Positions 14,725 to 20,182 of a stretch of DNA of 20,182 nt are shown here, in pieces. Each line of letters begins with the position of its first letter. Position 1 is the stretch's first letter. Both the position numbers and the translations under genes were made by a program. The stretch lies in the IMG/VR virus record IMGVR_UViG_3300042564_003227, positions 1 to 20,182 of that record. The stretch is one strand, 5' to 3'. The notes under the pieces are model-generated. The model was not told where the DNA came from, searched no databases, and saw only the letters and a program-made list of their open reading frames with translations. Source of the stretch: a virus.

Positions 14725-15129
14725 ATGAAAAATTTATTTATAATAGTTTTTACCCTTTTTTCTTTTTTATCAATGGCACAAAAAGATACGAATGAAATAT
14801 GCCTACCATCAAAAGTGGGTAAACAAATTTTATTAGACCTTAATGAGTTAGATAGATTAAAAGATAATGAAAAATTAACAAAAAAAGAAATATCTGAATT
14901 GGAAAAAAAAGTTATTAAACAAGATTCAGTTATATCTAAACTAGAACAAAAAGATGTCAATAATCAATTAATTGTTAAAGGCGTTGAAGAAAAATATAAA
15001 TTGGTTGAAAAAGATAACAAAGATTTAAGAAATCAATTAAAATGGATTGGTATTAAAAATAACATCATTGAAATTGCGTCAGGGGCGTTAATGGCTTCAT
15101 TCGTATATATAGAATTATTTAAAAAATGA
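14725..15129 (+). CDS. Exported coiled-coil protein with C-terminal membrane helix, spanin-like
   Basis: Started at ATG 14725 (134 residues), one base after the previous stop, because this places a clear signal peptide at the N-terminus: MKNLFIIVFTLFSFLSMAQ with likely cleavage after MAQ or before it. An upstream in-frame start would bury it. The mature part has NEICLPSKVGKQILLDL, then a long coiled coil (LTKKEISELEKKVI onward), then a C-terminal hydrophobic helix (IIEIASGALMASFVYIELF). No lipobox Cys is present. Similar small exported proteins occur in flavobacterial phages near lysis genes. With the i-spanin-like protein next door it may span the periplasm at lysis; this is inference. Confidence 0.6.
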   Translation: MKNLFIIVFTLFSFLSMAQKDTNEICLPSKVGKQILLDLNELDRLKDNEKLTKKEISELEKKVIKQDSVISKLEQKDVNNQLIVKGVEEKYKLVEKDNKDLRNQLKWIGIKNNIIEIASGALMASFVYIELFKK

Positions 15130-15617
15130 CAAAAAAGGAAAAATTATATAAATTATTGTTTGAAGAAGAAACAAAGGAAGCTACGGGTTCCGGTTCAGCT
15201 GGTGGGTTCACAGGACCAGCATTTTCAATGTGGTCTGAAGATGAAGAAGCCAAATCCGAATATAAAAAAACCGAAAAACAAGAAGGTGAGTTCACTGAAG
15301 CAACTTCATCTTCATCTGTCGGCTCATACGACGCACCTGGGTTTCAGGATGTTAATATGAGGGGAAATACCCTAAAAGGTAAAGGAAGATCGTGGAAACA
15401 AACACAAGTCAAAGGAGGTTCTTTTGTTGAAATTAATCCAAAATGTAAAAAATTCCCTTATTGTAACCAAGGTAATACTGGTGCTGTTAGATACAAAAAA
15501 TCAACAAAAAATGAATCACCATTAAGTGAAGCAATACAAAACGTTTCAATAAAAACCGGTTTAAGTGAAGATGAAATAAAAAAAATAATTTTATCTAAGT
15601 TAAAGGGTGATTTATAA
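15126..15617 (+). CDS. Low-complexity phage protein with repeated EAT-Gly/Ser motif, possible virion-internal protein
   Basis: A 163-residue protein whose ATG overlaps the previous stop (ATGA). The N-terminus MTKKEKLYKLLFEEE ends an amphipathic helix at LFE13, a possible prohead-protease site. Two copies of one motif follow: EATGSGSAGGFTGPAF (18-33) and EATSSSSVGSYDAPGF (58-73). The middle is basic (KGKGRSWKQTQVKGG), then NPKCKKFPYCNQG gives a pair of Cys (C107, C113), and a helix closes the protein (GLSEDEIKKIILSKLK). The combination is familiar from hypothetical proteins of large marine and flavobacterial phages. It is likely structural or packaged; no enzyme motif is visible. Confidence 0.7.
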   Translation: MTKKEKLYKLLFEEETKEATGSGSAGGFTGPAFSMWSEDEEAKSEYKKTEKQEGEFTEATSSSSVGSYDAPGFQDVNMRGNTLKGKGRSWKQTQVKGGSFVEINPKCKKFPYCNQGNTGAVRYKKSTKNESPLSEAIQNVSIKTGLSEDEIKKIILSKLKGDL

Positions 15618-15637
15618 ACAATTAGATATTTATAGTT

Positions 15638-16624
15638 ATGGACAGAAAAATTTATAATATAGTTAGACAAGTGTTATCTGAAGATTCGGATAAAATGTGC
15701 TCTGAATGTGGTGGAAAAATAATGGAAGGTGAATGTATGGAATGTGGTAGTAAAATGATGGAAGATGATTGTTCAGAATGTGGGACAATGGAAACCGAAT
15801 TTAAAGAATCCAAAAAACTATCTAAAGGTCAGGAATATATCGCAAAACAAGCGGAACCTAAAAATAAAATAGACGCTAAAGATTTTGCAAAATTAAGAGC
15901 AAAGAAGTCGGAAAAAAATTTAAAAGAAAATTTAACATACAAAATAGTTTTAGACGAATCCACAAACGAAACTTTTTATTTTAAAGAAAATGAAGTTATC
16001 GATATTATAGAAAATATTGTTAATGAAGAAAAAAGTAAAAAAACCAAAGTTAATAACGTAACAAAAGATTCACAATCTAAATCTAAAAAAGAAAATGATG
16101 ATTATATTAATAGCGTTGTTAAAAAAATGAAGGACTATTTAAAAGGTGGTTCTAAAGGTGAATATGAAACTGAACCAAAACACTTCCCTAAAGGAAATGG
16201 TGAATTGGAAAAAATGGATAAAATGGCATATATACCATCAGATGCTGTTGGAGAATATATTGAAAATTTTACAGCTGCTGGCCTTGAAAATTTGGACTAT
16301 GATGAAATACACCCTAATGAAAAGTGGGTTGAAGATAACTTAGTTGGTTCATCAAGAACGGGTAATAACCCAGAATGGGCAAACGCGGTTGAAACTGAAG
16401 TTGGTGAAAAAAGAAATAAAATCAGAAAAGATAATTTGTTGGCTAAAATGAAAAGAAAAGCTTATAACAAATCACCTCAACCTGTTTTGACAGATAAAAG
16501 TGGATCTGAAACCGATAAAGCATCAAAATTAATGATGAAATTAGAATCCACAGACGGTAAGATTGTTTTAGAAGAAATTCAAAAAATGAAAAATCTTATC
16601 GATTATGGTAAAAAAACACAATAA
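15638..16624 (+). CDS. Cys-knuckle phage protein with candidate capsid-targeting N-terminus
   Basis: A 328-residue protein. It begins MDRKIYNIVRQVLSED, an amphipathic helix ending in LSE15. Three CxxCG knuckles follow at C21/C24, C33/C36 and C45/C48, separated by acidic Met/Glu-rich spacers; an odd number of pairs suggests one pair binds in trans or is degenerate. Then comes LSKGQEYIAKQAEPKNKI with DAKDFAKLRAKK, a segment I associate with structural or head-associated proteins of related phages. The rest is charged and low in complexity, with KHFPKGNGELEKMDKM and a basic end. Likely virion-associated; no activity can be assigned. TATTTATA at 15627-15634 lies just upstream, significance unclear. 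Confidence 0.7.
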   Translation: MDRKIYNIVRQVLSEDSDKMCSECGGKIMEGECMECGSKMMEDDCSECGTMETEFKESKKLSKGQEYIAKQAEPKNKIDAKDFAKLRAKKSEKNLKENLTYKIVLDESTNETFYFKENEVIDIIENIVNEEKSKKTKVNNVTKDSQSKSKKENDDYINSVVKKMKDYLKGGSKGEYETEPKHFPKGNGELEKMDKMAYIPSDAVGEYIENFTAAGLENLDYDEIHPNEKWVEDNLVGSSRTGNNPEWANAVETEVGEKRNKIRKDNLLAKMKRKAYNKSPQPVLTDKSGSETDKASKLMMKLESTDGKIVLEEIQKMKNLIDYGKKTQ

Positions 16625-16663
16625 ACCCTTTTATTTTATAATAACCCATATTATTATTAATTT

Positions 16664-17155
16664 ATGATGATAGATAGTAATAATATGGGTCGTTTTTTTG
16701 ATTGGTTAGCTAAACCAATGAGACAAGAAGATATTACAGCTTGGTTTTTAGCTAATAATATCATACCCGAATTAACCGAACTTTTTAGGGACTTTTGTAT
16801 ATCTTTTTTAAATTTAGTAAAAGATACCTACCTAGGTGATGATTTTGAAGATACCGAAACCAAGGTGGGTATGACTGAAAAACAAAAAAAGGAACATTTA
16901 ACGTGGTGTTTAAATAAAACAATCAGTAACTTCCAAAAAGAAAATATTGACTTCAAATTAAATAACGATGATTTAATATTTTTTGAAGAATTTTTCTTTG
17001 AAATATGTTATGTTCAGAACGATAAAAGTTTTAAAACTGCAATTGACGATTTCTTTGTTAATCTATTTGATAGAAATCAAAAAAAAACAAAATCAGATAT
17101 TGAAATATTCACAGAACTTTACAAATTATTAGAAAGATCAATTAAAGTCTATTAA
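16664..17155 (+). CDS. Alpha-helical phage protein, unknown function
   Basis: A 163-residue, mostly helical protein rich in aromatic residues: MGRFFDWLAKPMRQEDITAW near the start, then LFRDFCISFLNLVKDTYLGD and, in the second half, FEEFFFEICYVQ. Possible starts are ATG 16664, ATG 16667 and ATG 16685; the last begins MGRFFDWL and drops only seven polar residues. The hydrophobic patches are short and amphipathic, so it is probably soluble. No motif is recognised. It opens the last forward run of small genes, after a 39-bp gap with no clear promoter. Confidence 0.65.
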   Translation: MMIDSNNMGRFFDWLAKPMRQEDITAWFLANNIIPELTELFRDFCISFLNLVKDTYLGDDFEDTETKVGMTEKQKKEHLTWCLNKTISNFQKENIDFKLNNDDLIFFEEFFFEICYVQNDKSFKTAIDDFFVNLFDRNQKKTKSDIEIFTELYKLLERSIKVY

Positions 17156-17221
17156 TTTTATTTACAATCAAAAAATAAAAATTATTATTTTTTAAAAAAT
17201 AAACAAATTATAAGTATTAAA

Positions 17222-17401
17222 ATGGAAACATTAGAACAAATCAAAACATTAGTTGAAACATTAACTGCTGAAACAACTAAATTTTACACTAAAGAAAATA
17301 AATCGGCGGGTACTAGAGCGAGAAAAGCTGCACAAGAACTAAAAGATCTTATGCAAGTTTTAAGAAAAGAAATCTTAGCACACAACAAAGAAGAAAAATA
17401 A
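17222..17401 (+). CDS. Histone H1-like (Hc1 family) DNA-binding protein
   Basis: A 59-residue protein, too short for many gene finders. After a helical N-terminus (METLEQIKTLVETLTAE) comes KENKSAGTRARKAAQEL followed by LMQVLRKEI. The segment N-K-(S/A)-A-G-T-R-A-R-K-A is the hallmark of the Hc1 histone H1-like family common in Bacteroidota, where these small proteins bind DNA. In a phage it could compact phage DNA or alter host chromosome structure and transcription. It follows a 66-bp AT-only-like gap containing an 18-bp A/T palindrome (17185-17202) and ends two bases before the next ATG. The family call is strong; the phage role is inference. Confidence 0.82.
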   Translation: METLEQIKTLVETLTAETTKFYTKENKSAGTRARKAAQELKDLMQVLRKEILAHNKEEK

Positions 17402-17403
17402 TT

Positions 17404-17592
17404 ATGGAAATTTTATTTAAAATATCCACATTTTTGTTTGTATTTTCATTGTTAGGGGTTATTAAAAACACAGTTAATTTTTCAACAGCGATTTTTTCAA
17501 ACCCACCTAAAAAAATAGAATATACAGATAAACAAATAATTTTAATGGGAGTTTTTTTATCCTATATTATAACATATTTAATATTTTTATAA
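17404..17592 (+). CDS. Small two-helix membrane protein
   Basis: A 62-residue protein with hydrophobic segments at about 2-20 (EILFKISTFLFVFSLLG) and 44-62 (IILMGVFLSYIITYLIFL), joined by a polar loop (NPPKKIEYTDKQ). Two helices with a short loop place both termini on the same side of the inner membrane. Size and layout would allow a holin or antiholin, but there is no lysin next to it and small phage membrane proteins of other kinds are common, so no role is assigned. It starts two bases after the histone-like gene with ATTATG. Confidence 0.65.
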   Translation: MEILFKISTFLFVFSLLGVIKNTVNFSTAIFSNPPKKIEYTDKQIILMGVFLSYIITYLIFL

Positions 17593-17595
17593 AAA

Positions 17596-18027
17596 ATGAT
17601 TTTTAGTCAATTTATAACTAAAGTGTCGAAATATTTAAAATCGGTACGTACATTAAAAAACTTCATAAGTTTTGATATGACATTTCCAAAAACATGGATG
17701 GAATTAAAAAAATGCCCTGAAGGGATTGAAGTTATACAGACAGAAACGGAAAATGGTGGTATGATTACCTCGTTTGTCTGTGAAAATAATAAAACGTTGA
17801 TTGATATTTTGGAACAAACAATGGATACGTTTATAAAAACGAACATTGAACGAGAAGAAAAAGAACGATTGTTTAAATCTAAAGTACAAGAATTGAAAAA
17901 TATTTTTGAAAATGAAAAATTAGAAAATTTAAAAAGTTTAAAATTTGACATAGAAGAACTAACAAAAATATTACAAGATGATGCAACAGAAGAAGAAGCC
18001 AACGTCGGAACTACAGAAAGAGCTTGA
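17596..18027 (+). CDS. Unknown phage protein with alpha/beta head and helical tail
   Basis: A 143-residue protein. The first half looks like a small alpha/beta domain (FISFDMTFPKTWMELKKCPE, IEVIQTETENGGMITSFVCE). From about residue 85 it is a charged helix, probably a coiled coil (NIEREEKERLFKSKVQELKN). The start is three bases after the previous stop and the end overlaps the next gene by 50 bases in another frame. No known motif is visible. It travels with the two following small genes, which may act with it. Confidence 0.65.
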   Translation: MIFSQFITKVSKYLKSVRTLKNFISFDMTFPKTWMELKKCPEGIEVIQTETENGGMITSFVCENNKTLIDILEQTMDTFIKTNIEREEKERLFKSKVQELKNIFENEKLENLKSLKFDIEELTKILQDDATEEEANVGTTERA

Positions 18028-18196
18028 AAAATTAAAAGAAGAACAACAAAAAAACAATCGACTTTTAGAAGTTGACAAAAAAAAGTTCTCAGAAGAATTA
18101 ATAAAGTTTAAAAAGAACGAAATAAAAAACACTATACATATAGAAGAAAAGTACAGTTTATGGCAAAGAATTTTGAGAACTTTAGGGATGAATTAG
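17978..18196 (+). CDS. Small coiled-coil protein, unknown function
   Basis: A 72-residue protein (start ATG 17978 or, three bases later, 17981). It is almost entirely charged coiled coil (SELQKELEKLKEEQQKNNRL, then VDKKKFSEELIKF) with a C-terminal Trp-containing segment, EEKYSLWQRILRTLG, which may be an amphipathic membrane-touching or docking helix. It overlaps its neighbours on both sides by 37-50 bases. No function can be given. Confidence 0.6.
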   Translation: MMQQKKKPTSELQKELEKLKEEQQKNNRLLEVDKKKFSEELIKFKKNEIKNTIHIEEKYSLWQRILRTLGMN

Positions 18197-18378
18197 TGAA
18201 GTTCGCAAATGTGGTCGAAATTATTGAAGATACTTTTTTAGGTAACGATTCTTTGGAAGTAATTGGGTATTTGGACGAAAATGTTTATGAACAATTATCC
18301 AAAGAATTGGACACCAACCAAAAAAACAAATGTGTAATATCTATAGGTAATGTTAATTTTACCTTTTTGAAAAAGTAG
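18160..18378 (+). CDS. Small acidic phage protein, unknown function
   Basis: A 72-residue protein starting MAKNFENFRDELVKFANVVE and continuing with LEVIGYLDENVYEQL and a C-terminal strand region (CVISIGNVNFTFLKK). The composition is that of a small folded alpha/beta protein. It overlaps the preceding gene by 37 bases, and its last 20 bases overlap the 3' end of the convergent minus-strand gene at 18359-19003. It ends the forward run of small genes. No motif is recognised. Confidence 0.6.
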   Translation: MAKNFENFRDELVKFANVVEIIEDTFLGNDSLEVIGYLDENVYEQLSKELDTNQKNKCVISIGNVNFTFLKK

Positions 18379-19003
18379 TTTTTAATCTGTATAATCTTTT
18401 TTTATCAAATCCTTTTTCGGTTAAAACATTATATATCCACTTCCTTTGTGTTGTGGATATATCTTTTACAAATATACCATCTACCCTATTATTATTGAAA
18501 AAATAATTTTGTAGAATATCCAAAAACCGTATCGATTCGTTTTTATCTTTTAATGAAAATAAATAAAGTCGTTCATCTATTTGTACACAAATTTTATTAT
18601 GTAAGGTAAATATGTTTTTAAGTTCGTTATTATTACAATAGGTTGTAATGAATTCATTAAAGGTTATTTTGTTATCTGTTTGCCAGTCAAATAGTTTTTC
18701 TTCTTGTTTAAAAGTAACAATATCAATAAAAACATAATTACTATTTTCAATATTTGCGGGGATATTTCGGCCAAGGTCGTCCTTTAAAAATAAACTTTTT
18801 TGAACATTAGTGGTATTTGTTAGTAACCCCAACGTGTATGAGGTTTCTTCAGCATTTTCAATAATCTTAGGGAAAATTATCTTATTCTGTTGTTCAATTA
18901 AATCTTTAAAAAAATTAATCGCACTTTTTTCTTTAGTATAACGTTTGATTATTTTTCTTTTTTTTTTATTTTTAAAAAGTACAATAAGATAATTACTATC
19001 CAT
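18359..19003 (-). CDS. Minus-strand phage protein, unknown function
   Basis: A 214-residue protein beginning MDSNYLIVLFKNKKKRKIIK, with a basic N-terminal strand-turn region, an N-terminal domain including EKSAINFFKDLIEQQNKIIF, and a C-terminal part (NKICVQIDERLYLFSLK, RKWIYNVLTEKGFDKKRLYR) rich in aromatic and basic residues. No catalytic motif is seen. It is convergent with the gene at 18160 and divergent from dnaJ. Its ATG and that of dnaJ overlap in one CATG (19001-19004), leaving no intergenic space, so its transcription signals must lie inside dnaJ. Confidence 0.7.
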   Translation of the reverse strand: MDSNYLIVLFKNKKKRKIIKRYTKEKSAINFFKDLIEQQNKIIFPKIIENAEETSYTLGLLTNTTNVQKSLFLKDDLGRNIPANIENSNYVFIDIVTFKQEEKLFDWQTDNKITFNEFITTYCNNNELKNIFTLHNKICVQIDERLYLFSLKDKNESIRFLDILQNYFFNNNRVDGIFVKDISTTQRKWIYNVLTEKGFDKKRLYRLKTTFSKR

Positions 19004-19991
19004 GAAGAACTATTATGAAATTTTAGGTGTTGATGAAAAAGCAACACAGGACGATATTAAAAAAGCCTATAGAAAATTAAGTAAACAATATCATCCAGAT
19101 GTAAACCCTGGTGGTGAAGAAAAATTTAAAGAAGTGAGTGAAGCCTATGAAAATATAGGTGACGAACAAAAAAGGATGGATTACGATAATAGGAAAAATA
19201 ACCCATTTGTCGGAATGGGTAATGGTGGTTTTGATATTCATAGTATGTTTGAACAAATGATGGGTAATGGTCGTCGTAATAGACCCACAGCACCCGATAA
19301 GGTCATTAGTTTTGATATTACACCAATAGATTCCTATTATGGGGTTAAAAAGGAAATAAAAGTACATAACAATTTAACTTGCGAACCTTGTAATGGTGGT
19401 GGTGGAGATAAAAAAATATGTGAGACTTGTTTAGGTAACGGATTTGTGATTCAAACCTTCGGTACGAATATGTTCAGACAACAAGTTCAAACTAATTGTC
19501 CCACTTGTCAAGGTCATGGTTCGATATTAATAAATCCTTGTAATATTTGTAATGGATCTGGTGTAAATGCTAAATTGGAAACATTTATGGTTACAATACC
19601 ACAAAATGTGGATAATGGTGACTTTATGCGTTTAAAAGATAAGGGTGACTATTATCCAAAAATTAAACTAAGAGGTGATTTAATTATAAAGATTAATATG
19701 GTTAATGATAAAAACTACGAAAAAGTGGGTATGGATCTCGTATTAAAAATGAAATTAACACCACTTCAACTAATATTAGATGATAAATTAATGATTGAAC
19801 ACCCTGATGGTTTATTATCTATTAATATCCCAAATAAACTCGACACAGACGTACCATTAAGAATACCGGCTAAAGGGTATAAAACACAAAACGGCGTCGG
19901 ACATTTTTATATTAAATTATCCGTATCCAAAAATGAAAATATTGATGAAGATTTAAAAAATAAAATAAAATCAATATTAGAACATGTTTAA
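19002..19991 (+). CDS. dnaJ: DnaJ (Hsp40) co-chaperone, phage-encoded
   Basis: A 329-residue DnaJ. The J domain (1-65) has YYEILGV and the HPD triad at 31-33, which stimulates the DnaK ATPase. A short Gly/Phe-Met region follows (67-90). The zinc domain has all four CxxCxGxG repeats: C127/C130, C140/C143, C166/C169 and C180/C183, holding two zinc ions. The C-terminal substrate domains follow. It is somewhat shorter than host DnaJ (about 370 residues), mainly through the G/F linker. No dnaK is in the window, so it probably works with host DnaK, perhaps in head or tail assembly or replication. The start is fixed by the J domain, and its 5' end is shared with the minus-strand gene. Confidence 0.93.
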   Translation: MKNYYEILGVDEKATQDDIKKAYRKLSKQYHPDVNPGGEEKFKEVSEAYENIGDEQKRMDYDNRKNNPFVGMGNGGFDIHSMFEQMMGNGRRNRPTAPDKVISFDITPIDSYYGVKKEIKVHNNLTCEPCNGGGGDKKICETCLGNGFVIQTFGTNMFRQQVQTNCPTCQGHGSILINPCNICNGSGVNAKLETFMVTIPQNVDNGDFMRLKDKGDYYPKIKLRGDLIIKINMVNDKNYEKVGMDLVLKMKLTPLQLILDDKLMIEHPDGLLSINIPNKLDTDVPLRIPAKGYKTQNGVGHFYIKLSVSKNENIDEDLKNKIKSILEHV

Positions 19992-20135
19992 TACATTTTC
20001 TATGATTTTATAAGTACCATATATAGCACTAACCAAAAGGTAACCCGAAAAAATCACCATACCTATTTGTGTTTTACTTAAACCTTTTTTACATTGTTTA
20101 CATTCTTTAGCTTCTGTTGCGTATTGTTCTTCCAT
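19977..20135 (-). CDS. 52-residue membrane protein with CxxC knuckle
   Basis: A minus-strand frame from ATG at 20135 to TAA at 19979-19977, overlapping the end of dnaJ by 15 bases on the opposite strand. The protein begins MEEQYATEAKECKQCKKGLS, has a single CxxC (C12, C15), then one hydrophobic helix (MVIFSGYLLVSAIYGTY) and ends ENVLNMF. The Cys-x-x-Cys-Lys-Lys-Gly plus single-helix layout is familiar to me from small hypothetical proteins of related phages. Two Cys alone would not hold a zinc ion, so dimerisation is possible. An ATG on the + strand at 20177 may begin another gene, but too few bases remain to judge. Confidence 0.6.
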   Translation of the reverse strand: MEEQYATEAKECKQCKKGLSKTQIGMVIFSGYLLVSAIYGTYKIIENVLNMF

Positions 20136-20182
20136 AATTATATTTTAATAGAATTGTGTTTTAAAATAAATAATTAATGGAT

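Noticed and set aside
9541-15634. Octamer TATTTATA just upstream of genes at 9552, 11975 and 15638, a possible phage promoter box
   Set aside because: A rough count shows about this many copies expected by chance in such AT-rich DNA, one copy is inside a gene (13535-13542), and distances to the start codons vary from 3 to 17 bases.
17185-17202. 18-bp perfect palindrome TTATTTTTTAAAAAATAA
   Set aside because: It is made only of A and T in an A/T tract, so it is weak as a hairpin and likely by chance; it could be a weak terminator or bent DNA, but nothing supports this.
17404-17592. Holin call for the 62-residue two-helix membrane protein
   Set aside because: Size and topology fit but there is no adjacent lysin or dual-start motif, so only a membrane protein is called.

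Overview
The window is a gene-dense, AT-rich stretch of what looks like a large tailed bacteriophage genome (T4-like in gene content) infecting a member of the Bacteroidota, probably a flavobacterium. The evidence is a T4 gp47/gp46-type recombination nuclease pair, a phage-sized sigma-70 factor resembling Bacteroidota RpoD, a free-standing homing endonuclease, DNA methyltransferases and many short overlapping genes. Shine-Dalgarno motifs are nearly absent before start codons. One promoter fits the Bacteroidota consensus exactly (TTTG, 20 bp, TATATTTG). No tRNA, CRISPR array, integrase or transposase was seen. The first gene enters the window already open and is cut at its 5' end.

Region 1 (1-5613, + strand) is a DNA-processing block: a RecB/Cas4-like PD-(D/E)XK nuclease fragment, small proteins including a zinc ribbon, the Mre11/SbcD-like gp47, a coiled-coil protein, a small membrane protein, a small basic protein, and the Rad50/SbcC-like gp46 with a long N-terminal extension.

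Region 2 (5655-11290, + strand) handles modification and transcription: a single-chain restriction-methylation protein (PD-(D/E)XK nuclease plus N6-adenine methyltransferase), an unknown protein, a sigma factor with a compressed region 3, a DUF723/Vsr-type homing endonuclease and a C5-cytosine methyltransferase. Right behind it (about 11330-11475) lies a stand-alone structured non-coding RNA with its own promoter, a possible pseudoknot, a hairpin strand with two alternative partners, and a strong intrinsic terminator. I do not recognise its class; it is the most interesting element here.

Region 3 (11473-16624) mixes envelope-facing and probable virion-internal genes: a minus-strand gene of unknown function, a four-helix membrane protein whose gene holds nine 11-bp C-rich repeats, an amidase-fold protein that seems to lack its zinc ligands, a conserved phage protein, two spanin-like coiled-coil membrane proteins, and two low-complexity proteins. 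Four proteins here share a short amphipathic N-terminus ending in Leu-x-Glu, the type of site cut by T4-like prohead proteases, so they may be packaged in the capsid.

Region 4 (16664-20182) is a run of small genes including a 59-residue histone H1-like (Hc1 family) protein, small membrane and coiled-coil proteins, a minus-strand gene, and a phage DnaJ. The start codons of the last two overlap inside one CATG palindrome. A 52-residue minus-strand membrane protein closes the window.
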